8,899 bases of DNA from an uncultured Verrucomicrobiota bacterium (GTDB lineage Bacteria; Verrucomicrobiota; Verrucomicrobiia; Chthoniobacterales; SZAS-18). Shown piece by piece: positions 1-4,889 of this stretch. The number at the start of each line of letters is the position of its first letter. Positions within the stretch are counted from its first letter, which is position 1. Where the stretch lies: assembly GCA_937871685.1 (NCBI GenBank), contig CALMOL010000103.1:1-8899 (forward strand), given 5' to 3'. The position numbers were made by a program, and so were the translations under genes. The notes below the pieces were generated by a model that worked only from the letters and a program-made list of their open reading frames with translations, was not told the origin of the DNA and did no database searches.

Positions 1-350
1 ACTCCATCTTCGCTCAGCAGTTCCCGGCCATGCACCGGCACTGCGCGCTGGCGCTGCGCATCGTGTTCAGCTCGGAGGACGAGGGCCAGCAGGAGATGCA
101 AATCAACTACGTGGACTCCGACGGAAAGAGCGCGCTGCCGGACGCGAAGCCCATGGTCATCCAGTTCGAGGTGCCGGAGATCCCGGAGGAGTCGGCCTTC
201 TTCTCGCGCAACTTCGTCCTGAATCTCGACGGCCTGCCGATCCCGAAGCCGGGCGTGTATTCGTTCGACCTTTCCCTGGCCGGAAAGATGATCGCGCGGG
301 TGCCGCTACAGGCCGTGGCGGTCAAGCCGAACCAGACCGAGACGCGCTGA
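1..350 (+). CDS. DUF6941-like hypothetical protein, 5'-truncated
   Basis: The reading frame is open from the window edge (first whole codon at position 3) to a TGA at 348-350, so the true start lies upstream and about 115 residues are visible. An ATG at 30 exists, but the frame before it (SIFAQQFPA) reads like family sequence, so 30 is probably internal. The visible part alternates hydrophobic and polar residues like a beta-sandwich. Landmarks are FPAMHRHCALALRIVFSSED, INYVDSDGK and NLDGLPIPKPGVYSFDL, which I recognise as the pattern of DUF6941 proteins: small, cytosolic, function unknown, and usually about 130-150 aa. No signal peptide or membrane segment is visible. It lies on the same strand as the downstream two-component genes but is separated from them by a long non-coding gap, so it is probably not in their operon. 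The family name is from memory of the pattern. Confidence 0.8.
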   Translation, partial: SIFAQQFPAMHRHCALALRIVFSSEDEGQQEMQINYVDSDGKSALPDAKPMVIQFEVPEIPEESAFFSRNFVLNLDGLPIPKPGVYSFDLSLAGKMIARVPLQAVAVKPNQTETR

Positions 351-426
351 GTCGGCGCGAGGTCGGCGAGGGACGGTCTGCAATCGCGTAGGGCGCGGCC
401 CGACGTGACGGCGCGGCTAGGCCCAA

Positions 427-454
427 TTGTGGGGGCCTGGGCCGAGGATATGAT
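427..454 (+). promoter_or_regulatory. Possible sigma70-type promoter for the kinase/regulator pair
   Basis: TTGTGG at 427-432 and TATGAT at 449-454 are separated by 16 bases. The -10 matches TATAAT at five of six positions; the -35 matches only the TTG. It is followed directly by an inverted repeat (456-476) that would overlap the transcription start. Such matches occur by chance, and the promoter consensus of this organism is unknown. Confidence 0.3.
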
Positions 455-455
455 T

Positions 456-476
456 TTGCCACGCCTAGGCTGGCAA
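456..476. repeat. Inverted repeat TTGCCA-N9-TGGCAA, operator-like
   Basis: Perfect 6-base arms TTGCCA (456-461) and TGGCAA (471-476) flank CGCCTAGGC, which itself contains the 8-base palindrome GCCTAGGC (463-470). Total dyad length is 21 bases, typical of a dimeric DNA-binding protein site. It lies immediately downstream of the putative -10, where a bound repressor would block initiation. It could equally be a small RNA hairpin at the start of the transcript. Confidence 0.35.
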
Positions 477-524
477 TCACCAGTCGGCGTCGCTTTCCAA
501 ACCGGCCATCGGCGCGCCAAATCC

Positions 525-574
525 ACCCCCCAGGACCAGTGCCCATGCCGACCACGCTTTTCTAACTGGGGGGT
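525..574. repeat. Nine-base inverted repeat ACCCCCCAG / CTGGGGGGT
   Basis: The arm at 525-533 (ACCCCCCAG) is the exact reverse complement of 566-574 (CTGGGGGGT), with 32 bases between. As RNA this would make a 9-bp, mostly G-C stem; as DNA it could be two inverted protein sites. The right arm is shared with the smaller hairpin at 561-578, so the two folds exclude each other. Confidence 0.4.
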
Positions 575-578
575 TAGA
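561..578. repeat. Compact hairpin TCTAAC-TGGGGG-GTTAGA
   Basis: The 6-base arms TCTAAC (561-566) and GTTAGA (573-578) are perfect complements around a six-base G-rich loop. It competes with the longer pairing 525-533/566-574. It may be a mere operator-like dyad; there is no T-run after it, so it is not an ordinary terminator. Confidence 0.35.
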
Positions 579-603
579 GTGAACGCGGCCACTGGAGGTG
601 TAG

Positions 604-620
604 CGAGGCATTCCGCCTCG
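604..620. repeat. Short hairpin CGAGGC-ATTCC-GCCTCG
   Basis: Perfect 6-base arms at 604-609 and 615-620 lie between the GGAGG (594-598) and the GTG codon at 620-622. Its right arm covers the first base of that GTG. This would bury the GTG in structure and is one reason I do not choose 620 as the kinase start. Confidence 0.3.
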
Positions 621-685
621 TGAGCCCCCGGCGGCCGCGTTTCATTTTCCCGCGGCTGGTTTGCTCCGTCCTTTCGCCTCGCCGC

Positions 686-1813
686 ATGACATCCGAAGCC
701 TTGCCCCGGACGGCCGCGCTGGCCCCATCGCTTGACGGCACCGCGCGTCACCGCCATGCCGTGGCCGTGATGCATTGGTGGAGCGCGTTCATCCATGGCC
801 TGGAATCCTGCTCGGCGCCCGCGCGCGGCGCGGTCGTCGTCGCCTTGCTCGCCGTGATGGCGGTCCTCGACTACGTCACCGGGCGGGAATACTCGTGGCT
901 CGTCTTCTACCTGGTCCCCGTCGGGCTCGCCGCGTGGTGCCTTGGCCGGGCCGGCGCCTGGGGCACGGCCGCGCTGGCCTCGGTGGGCATGGAGGCGGCG
1001 CTGGCCGCCGAGACCGGCCACTGGGACACTCCGCTCCTCGCGTGGAACGTCCTGATCCGCGTCGCCGTCTTCGGCGCCTTTGCCGAGGTCCTGCGCCGGC
1101 TGCACGATGGGCTGCGCAACCTGGAGGCGCGCGTGGAGGAGCGCACCCGCGAGCTGCGCCGCGAGATCGCCGAGCGCGCGCGCCTGGAAGCCGAGCTCCT
1201 CGACGTGGCCGAGAGCGAGCAGCGGCGCATCGGCCGCGAGCTGCACGACTCGCTCGGCCAGCACCTCACCGCCTCCGCGCTCGCCGCGCAGGTGCTCTCC
1301 GACCGCCTCGGCGACGTGCCCGCCGGCCGCGACGCGCAGCGCCTTGCCGCGATGATCGAGGATGGCATCGAGCTGACGCGCGGTCTCGCGCGCGGCCTCT
1401 ACCCGGTGGAGCTGGAGACCGCCGGCCTCATGTCGGCGCTGGAAACCTTTGCCGCGCAGATGAGCGAGCGAAGCGGGATCGATTGCATCTTCCGCTCCGA
1501 GACCCCCGTGCCCGTGCGCGATCCCGGCGCGGCCATGCACCTTTTCCGCATCGCGCAGGAGGCCACCGCCAACGCCCTCAAGCACGCCCGTGCCCGCCTC
1601 ATCCTCATCGAGCTGGCCGTGCATCCGCATTCCATGGAAGGCGCGCTGCTGACCGTCACCGACGACGGCGTCGGCCTTCCGCCGGTGAAGCCCACCGCCG
1701 GCATGGGCCGGCGGTTGATGGAGCACCGGGCGCAGATCATCGGTGCCGCGCTCACGATGGAGTCCTCATCCGGCGCGGGAACGGTGGTCGCGTGCTGCTG
1801 GCCGGCGCCGTGA
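686..1813 (+). CDS. Membrane sensor histidine kinase, HisKA_3 (NarL/DegS-like) class
   Basis: This is the sensor of a two-component system: it should autophosphorylate on histidine and pass the phosphate to the regulator encoded next. With the ATG at 686 the protein has 375 residues. Four hydrophobic segments (about 49-63, 70-86, 90-107 and 116-135) form a membrane domain with almost no extracytoplasmic loop. A charged coiled coil follows (about 136-177), then the H-box QRRIGRELHDSLGQHLTA with phospho-acceptor His187. The ATPase domain shows an N-box (EATANALKH, Asn296), G1 (DDGVG, 326-330) and G2 (GMGRRLMEHR, from 339). There is no PAS or HAMP domain. The start is uncertain: GTG 620 would add 22 residues, and ATG 770 would still keep all membrane helices. 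None has a clear Shine-Dalgarno sequence. Its stop overlaps a possible GTG start of the regulator. The signal sensed is unknown. Confidence 0.92.
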   Translation: MTSEALPRTAALAPSLDGTARHRHAVAVMHWWSAFIHGLESCSAPARGAVVVALLAVMAVLDYVTGREYSWLVFYLVPVGLAAWCLGRAGAWGTAALASVGMEAALAAETGHWDTPLLAWNVLIRVAVFGAFAEVLRRLHDGLRNLEARVEERTRELRREIAERARLEAELLDVAESEQRRIGRELHDSLGQHLTASALAAQVLSDRLGDVPAGRDAQRLAAMIEDGIELTRGLARGLYPVELETAGLMSALETFAAQMSERSGIDCIFRSETPVPVRDPGAAMHLFRIAQEATANALKHARARLILIELAVHPHSMEGALLTVTDDGVGLPPVKPTAGMGRRLMEHRAQIIGAALTMESSSGAGTVVACCWPAP

Positions 1814-1833
1814 GCGCGGCTTATCCTGCCACG

Positions 1834-2505
1834 ATGCCGACCACCAGCCCCGCCGCCCGCAAGCGCCGCGTGTTTCTCGTGGACGACCACCCGCTCGTGC
1901 GGGAATGGCTGGCTTCCCTCATCACGCAGTCGCCCGATCTGGAGGTGTGCGGCGAAACCGACGATCCCCGCGCCGCGCCCGACCTCATCGGCGCCGCGAA
2001 GGCCGATGCCGCCGTGGTGGACCTGACGCTGCGCGACGCTTCCGGCCTGGAGCTCATCAAGAACCTGCGCGCGCTGCACCCCGGCGTGGCCGTGGTGGTG
2101 CTCTCGATGCACGAGGAAAGCCTCTACGCCGAGCGCGCGCTGCGGGCCGGCGCGCGCGGCTACGTGATGAAGCGCGACACGACGAAGCAGATCCTGGCCG
2201 CGCTGCGCACCGTGCTCGGCGGCGGCGTCCACGTGGGCGCGGGCTTCGCGGCGGCGATGGCCACGCGCGTGCTCGGGCAGCGCAACGGCGAGGTGCGCTC
2301 GCCGATCGAGCAGCTTTCCGACCGCGAGCTGGAAGTGTTCCGCCTCCTTGGCCGCGGCCGGGGGACGCCCCAGATCGCCGAGGCGCTCGGCCTGAGCTTG
2401 AAAACCGTCCAGGCTTACTGCGCGCGCATCAAGGACAAGCTCGGCCTCTCCTCCATGACCGGCCTGCTGCGCGAGGCCGTGCGCTGGGACCAGGAGAACG
2501 CGTGA
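1834..2505 (+). CDS. LuxR/NarL-family response regulator
   Basis: This is the DNA-binding partner of the upstream kinase, 223 residues from the ATG at 1834. The receiver domain (about 12-128) has the acidic pair Asp17/Asp18 in FLVDDHPLVRE, phospho-acceptor Asp63 in VVDLTL, Ser91 in VVLSMHEE and Lys113 in GYVMKRD, all in the expected places. A linker leads to a LuxR-type helix-turn-helix (about 160-210): LSDRELEVFRLLGRG, then PQIAEALGLSLKTVQAYCAR as turn and recognition helix. All residues needed for phosphorylation are present, so it should be a standard phospho-activated transcription factor. An in-frame GTG at 1810 overlaps the kinase stop (GTGA) and would add eight residues (VSAAYPAT); the receiver fold does not need them, hence ATG 1834, but coupling from 1810 is possible. 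Its targets are unknown; the dyads at 456-578 are candidates for autoregulation. Confidence 0.94.
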   Translation: MPTTSPAARKRRVFLVDDHPLVREWLASLITQSPDLEVCGETDDPRAAPDLIGAAKADAAVVDLTLRDASGLELIKNLRALHPGVAVVVLSMHEESLYAERALRAGARGYVMKRDTTKQILAALRTVLGGGVHVGAGFAAAMATRVLGQRNGEVRSPIEQLSDRELEVFRLLGRGRGTPQIAEALGLSLKTVQAYCARIKDKLGLSSMTGLLREAVRWDQENA

Positions 2506-2904
2506 GGGGAGAGTTGGTCAGCGCCCGCGGACTTCGGCGCACAGGCCGGTGAGCAAACGTAGGACCGCGTCCACCGATTTGTCCCCGTGAAGAGGCTCCT
2601 CTAGCTCGGCGGCGTCCAGCTCGTGGACCGCTTCCTCCAGCGTCGCCACCTCACCGGCGGCGAGGATCGCCGCGGTGCGCCGCCACTCGGCCGCCAACCG
2701 CCGGGCCGGCGGCGCGGACACCGATCAAGTGAAACCTTGCGCGCTGCACCATCCCGGGGCAACACTGGCGTGGCGTCGCAGCGCGGCACGGCGCATGGGC
2801 AAGCCGCTCGCGGGCCGGGGCGCAACGGCCGAACGCAGGTTGTGCGCGTCTTGCGCCAGCCACTCGTGCGGCCGGCGCCCCGCGAGACTACGCGGTAGCT
2901 AGGC
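2506..2904. other. 399-base gap between convergent gene ends
   Basis: The response regulator (+) and the aminotransferase (-) converge here. The left half can encode a 67-residue - strand ORF (2518-2721). The right half (2722-2904) has no ORF I believe in; frames there give arginine- and alanine-rich translations. Weak stem sequences are CCGCG-AGACTA-CGCGG (2880-2895), just past the aminotransferase stop, and GCGCC/GGCGC (2521-2525/2536-2540), just past the regulator stop. Neither is followed by a T-run, so no intrinsic terminator can be claimed for either gene. Confidence 0.5.
2518..2721 (-). CDS. Small hypothetical protein, 67 aa, doubtful
   Basis: A GTG-initiated ORF with an in-frame TGA just upstream (2725-2727), so it cannot extend. 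The translation is not the arginine-rich type usual for shadow frames: it is acidic and helix-forming, with AAEWRRTAAILAAGEVATL and DKSVDAVLRLLTGLCAEV as the best segments, and most third bases are G or C. That is what supports it. Against it: no ribosome binding site, GTG start, no family I recognise, and an isolated place between convergent genes. It could be the surviving 3' part of a larger decayed gene. There is no membrane segment or signal peptide. Confidence 0.35.
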   Translation of the reverse strand: MSAPPARRLAAEWRRTAAILAAGEVATLEEAVHELDAAELEEPLHGDKSVDAVLRLLTGLCAEVRGR

Positions 2905-4266
2905 TCAAGCCTCCGCCAAGCACAGGTCCAGCACCTCGACGATGAAGTCGGCGTCGGCCGCGGTAATGCACATGGGGGGCTTGATGCGGAGGACGTTGCC
3001 GTGGAAGCCGCCCTTGCCGATGAGCAAGCCGAGTTCCTTCGCGCGCTCCCACACGCGGGCGGTCTCGGACTTGGCCGGCTCCTTCGTGGCGCGGTCGGTC
3101 ACCAGCTCCACGCCGAGCATGAGGCCGGAGCCGCGCACGTCGCCGATGAGCGAGTGCTTCTCGGCGAGGCGGCGCAGCCCCGATGCGAGACGACCGCCGA
3201 CGCGCTGGGAATTCTCCTGGAGCTTCTCGCGGTCGATCACTTCCAGCACGGCCTTGCCCTGGGCGCAGACCACCGGGTTGCCGCCGAAGGTGTTGAAGTG
3301 GATGCGCTGGGTGAGCGCCTTGGCGATTGCCGGCGTGGTCACCACGGCGGCCAGCGGGATGCCATTGCCGATGCCCTTCGCCATCGTCACGATGTCGGGG
3401 AGCACGCCTTGCGTCTCGAAGCCCCAGTAATGCGTGCCGAGCCGGCCGAAACCAGTCTGCACCTCGTCGGCGATGCACACGCCGCCAGCCCCGCGCGCGT
3501 GCTCGTAGGCGCGGCGCAGGTAACCCTCGGGATATACCACGGTGCCGCCCACGCCCTGGATGCTCTCGGCGATGAAGCCGGCGATGCGGCCGCTCGTCGC
3601 GTAGTCGATCACGCCGCGCACGTCGTCGGCGTATTTCTTGGCCTCGTCGGGAGCGCCGACGAAGGGACCGCGGTAGGGATCCGGCGCGAGCGCGTGGTGG
3701 ACTCCGAAGGCGTGCGGCACGTTGTATTTCCAGTTGGAATGCGCCGTGAGCGCCATGCCCGAGGCATTGCCGCCGTGATAGCCGTTGCGCAGGGCGATCA
3801 TGTCGTAGTTGCCCGTGGCGGCGCGCGCCATCAGGAGAGCCAAGTCGTTCGCCTCGGAGCCGGAGTTGACGAAGTAGCACACCTTCAGCTCGCCGGGCAT
3901 CCGCGCGGCGAGGGCCTCGGCGTATTGGGCGATCTCGGGGTTGAGGTAGATCGTGGTGGTGTGCTGGAGCAACTCGTTCTGCCGGTGCGCCGCGGCCACG
4001 ACGTGCGGGTGGCAATGGCCCACGCTCACCGTGACGATGCCTCCGAAGCCATCGAGGTAGCGCCGCCCCTTTTCGTCCCAGAGCCATTGGCCACGGCCCT
4101 CCACGATCATCACCGGCCGCTGGTAGTAGTGGAAGATCGAGGGCGACAGAAACTGCCGCCGAAGCGCCAGGACTTCCTCGGCGGACGGTCCCTCGTAGGG
4201 GCGCGGGGCGTGGTCGCAGGGAGGCAGCGCGGGAGCGGCGGCGGGCGGAGCGGCTTCGGACAGCAT
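2905..4266 (-). CDS. Class III aminotransferase, AGXT2-like (alanine-glyoxylate / beta-amino acid)
   Basis: A PLP-dependent cytosolic enzyme that moves an amino group between an amino acid and a 2-oxo or semialdehyde acceptor. With the ATG at 4266 it has 453 residues, normal for the family. The N-terminal PPCDHAPRPYEGPSAEEVL and GGIVTVSVGHCHPHVV resemble alanine-glyoxylate aminotransferase 2, which also uses beta-alanine and 3-aminoisobutyrate. Fold-type I landmarks: SGSEAN (135-140) and GYHGG (162-166) for phosphate and ring contacts, Asp267 in IADEVQTGFGR for the pyridine nitrogen, Lys297 in VTMAKGIGNGIP as Schiff-base lysine, and HFNTFGGNP (323-331) near the phosphate. All key residues are intact. 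The frame stays open upstream to 4764, but that part overlaps the neighbouring gene and lacks family sequence; ATG 4311 would add 15 odd residues. No Shine-Dalgarno is visible. A 182-base palindrome-rich gap separates it from the upstream - strand gene, so it may have its own promoter. Exact substrate is not decided by sequence. Confidence 0.93.
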   Translation of the reverse strand: MLSEAAPPAAAPALPPCDHAPRPYEGPSAEEVLALRRQFLSPSIFHYYQRPVMIVEGRGQWLWDEKGRRYLDGFGGIVTVSVGHCHPHVVAAAHRQNELLQHTTTIYLNPEIAQYAEALAARMPGELKVCYFVNSGSEANDLALLMARAATGNYDMIALRNGYHGGNASGMALTAHSNWKYNVPHAFGVHHALAPDPYRGPFVGAPDEAKKYADDVRGVIDYATSGRIAGFIAESIQGVGGTVVYPEGYLRRAYEHARGAGGVCIADEVQTGFGRLGTHYWGFETQGVLPDIVTMAKGIGNGIPLAAVVTTPAIAKALTQRIHFNTFGGNPVVCAQGKAVLEVIDREKLQENSQRVGGRLASGLRRLAEKHSLIGDVRGSGLMLGVELVTDRATKEPAKSETARVWERAKELGLLIGKGGFHGNVLRIKPPMCITAADADFIVEVLDLCLAEA

Positions 4267-4320
4267 GGCGGGAGCGTGGGGCTTTTCGCCGGCCGCCGCA
4301 AGGCGCGGCATTGGGGTGGG

Positions 4321-4340
4321 TAGCGCGGTTCCTCGCGCCA
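4321..4340. repeat. Palindromic repeat, copy 1
   Basis: TAGCGCGGTTCCTCGCGCCA is an imperfect palindrome that matches the element at 4389-4408 (read on the other strand) at 18 of 20 positions. It lies 55 bases upstream of the aminotransferase ATG. A smaller perfect dyad, GGGCG-AGG-CGCCC, follows at 4347-4359. Two related copies in one gap suggest a REP-like element or a pair of protein-binding sites. Confidence 0.4.
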
Positions 4341-4387
4341 ACGGAAGGGCGAGGCGCCCAAGAATCCAGGCGGCTGCGCCGCGCGCA

Positions 4388-4409
4388 ATGGCGCGAGGGA
4401 CCGCGCCAT
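4388..4409. repeat. Palindromic repeat, copy 2 (perfect 8-bp stem)
   Basis: ATGGCGCG (4388-4395) and CGCGCCAT (4402-4409) are perfect complements around AGGGAC, giving the strongest compact hairpin of this gap. Its core TGGCGCGAGGGACCGCGCCA is an 18/20 match to copy 1 at 4321-4340. On the - strand there is no T-run after it, so if it stops transcription of the upstream kinase pair it would not be a classical intrinsic terminator. Confidence 0.45.
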
Positions 4410-4416
4410 CCACCTC

Positions 4417-4432
4417 GGAGGCCCGAGCCTCC
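4417..4432 (+). terminator. Hairpin GGAGGC-CCGA-GCCTCC followed by TTTT on the + strand
   Basis: A perfect 6-bp stem with a four-base loop is followed by TTTTC (4433-4437) on the + strand. That is terminator-like, yet all neighbouring genes are on the - strand, where the hairpin is preceded by AAAA and followed by no T-run. It lies 17 bases past the stop of the 138-aa gene. It may limit antisense transcription, act as a bidirectional hairpin that protects the 3' end, or be a third member of the palindrome cluster. Confidence 0.25.
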
Positions 4433-4448
4433 TTTTCTGCGCTGCCGC

Positions 4449-4865
4449 TCAGCGCGCCGCCGGCTCGACGGCGGGCAGGTTGGGAAACCGCTCGCGCCAC
4501 TCCTTCAGCTTTTCCTCGTTCAAGGAGTTGACGAGCGTGGAGATGTTCCGGGCGGATTCCACCGTGGTCTTCGCGCGGGCGGCCGCGTCGGATTCCGAGG
4601 CCATGGCGATGATCGTGAGCTGGTTGTTGACGACGTCGCGCAGCATTCCGGAAATGTCGGAGATGGTTTGCTCGCGAAGCCTTCTCTGCCGCGAGCGCAC
4701 CAACCAGAAAATCACGCCGTGCAGCACGCCCACCACGGTGGCCGTGACGGCGGCGGTGCGCCACGGCGAGCCGAAGAGGTTTGGCGCGAGGCCGGGGACC
4801 GCAACGATGACCAGCAGGCCAGCCGCGGAGAGGAAAAGCTCGATGTGGCGCAGGAAGAATTGCAT
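4449..4865 (-). CDS. Small two-helix membrane protein with a histidine-less DHp-like segment
   Basis: 138 residues, no known family name. Two hydrophobic segments (about 8-29 and 37-56) form a membrane hairpin, then a basic stretch (SRQRRLRE) marks the cytoplasmic side. Residues 66-120 look like a two-helix kinase dimerisation domain: ISGMLRDVVNNQLTIIAMAS parallels GGVAHDFNNLLTVVTSSLN of the neighbouring hybrid kinase. Anchored on NN-x-LT, the phospho-His position holds Asp77. A second helix (about 97-121, ESARNISTLVNSLNEEKLKE) would complete the bundle. There is no ATPase domain. It begins 24 bases after the hybrid kinase stop on the same strand, so the two are probably co-transcribed. The bases before its ATG are a run of pyrimidines (CCCCCCCTCCC), not a Shine-Dalgarno. 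My inference is a membrane partner or inhibitor of the kinase through DHp contacts; the alternative is that the likeness to DHp is chance helix similarity. Confidence 0.85.
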   Translation of the reverse strand: MQFFLRHIELFLSAAGLLVIVAVPGLAPNLFGSPWRTAAVTATVVGVLHGVIFWLVRSRQRRLREQTISDISGMLRDVVNNQLTIIAMASESDAAARAKTTVESARNISTLVNSLNEEKLKEWRERFPNLPAVEPAAR

Positions 4866-4889
4866 GGTGGGAGGGGGGGATCGCCGGGC

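Larger units (their letters stand above)
351..685. other. Non-coding gap with promoter-like sequence and inverted repeats
   Basis: This 335-base stretch between the DUF6941-like gene and the kinase holds no convincing gene. It contains a promoter-like pair (427-454), inverted repeats at 456-476, 525-574, 561-578 and 604-620, and a GGAGG at 594-598 that is too far from any in-frame start to be an obvious ribosome binding site. The local sequence is less uniformly GC-rich than the flanking genes (for example 449-457 and 552-566). If the kinase starts at 686, the transcript from the putative promoter would have a leader of about 225 bases. Confidence 0.6.

Noticed and set aside
561..578. Resemblance of TCTAAC...GTTAGA to integron attC core sites
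   Set aside because: The outer bases do not fit the RYYYAAC and GTTRRRY consensus, the arms are only six bases apart, and no integrase or cassette array is present.
620..685. GTG 620 as start of the membrane kinase
   Set aside because: The GTG overlaps a hairpin arm, the GGAGG is 21 bases away, and the added residues (Arg/Pro-rich) look unlike the rest; kept only as an alternative.
107..1726. 539-codon open frame on the - strand across the DUF6941 end, the gap and the kinase
   Set aside because: Antisense shadow of high-GC coding; translation is rich in His, Arg, Gly and Ala with no domain, while the + strand has a complete kinase.
775..1833. Long N-terminal extension of the response regulator frame
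   Set aside because: It runs inside the kinase gene in another frame and is Arg-rich; the receiver fold begins only after 1834.
2722..2904. Possible remnant of a gene or mobile repeat in the right half of the convergent gap
   Set aside because: Frames give Arg/Ala-rich translations with stops; no terminal repeats or recognisable protein fragments, and a repeat family could not be tested from one copy.
3001..4323. 440-codon + strand frame opposite the aminotransferase
   Set aside because: Mirror frame of a conserved enzyme; composition is that of an antisense shadow and no motif is seen.
4267..4764. N-terminal extension of the aminotransferase up to 4764
   Set aside because: It crosses the palindrome cluster and overlaps the 138-aa gene in another frame; family sequence starts at about PPCDHAPRPY, shortly after the ATG at 4266.
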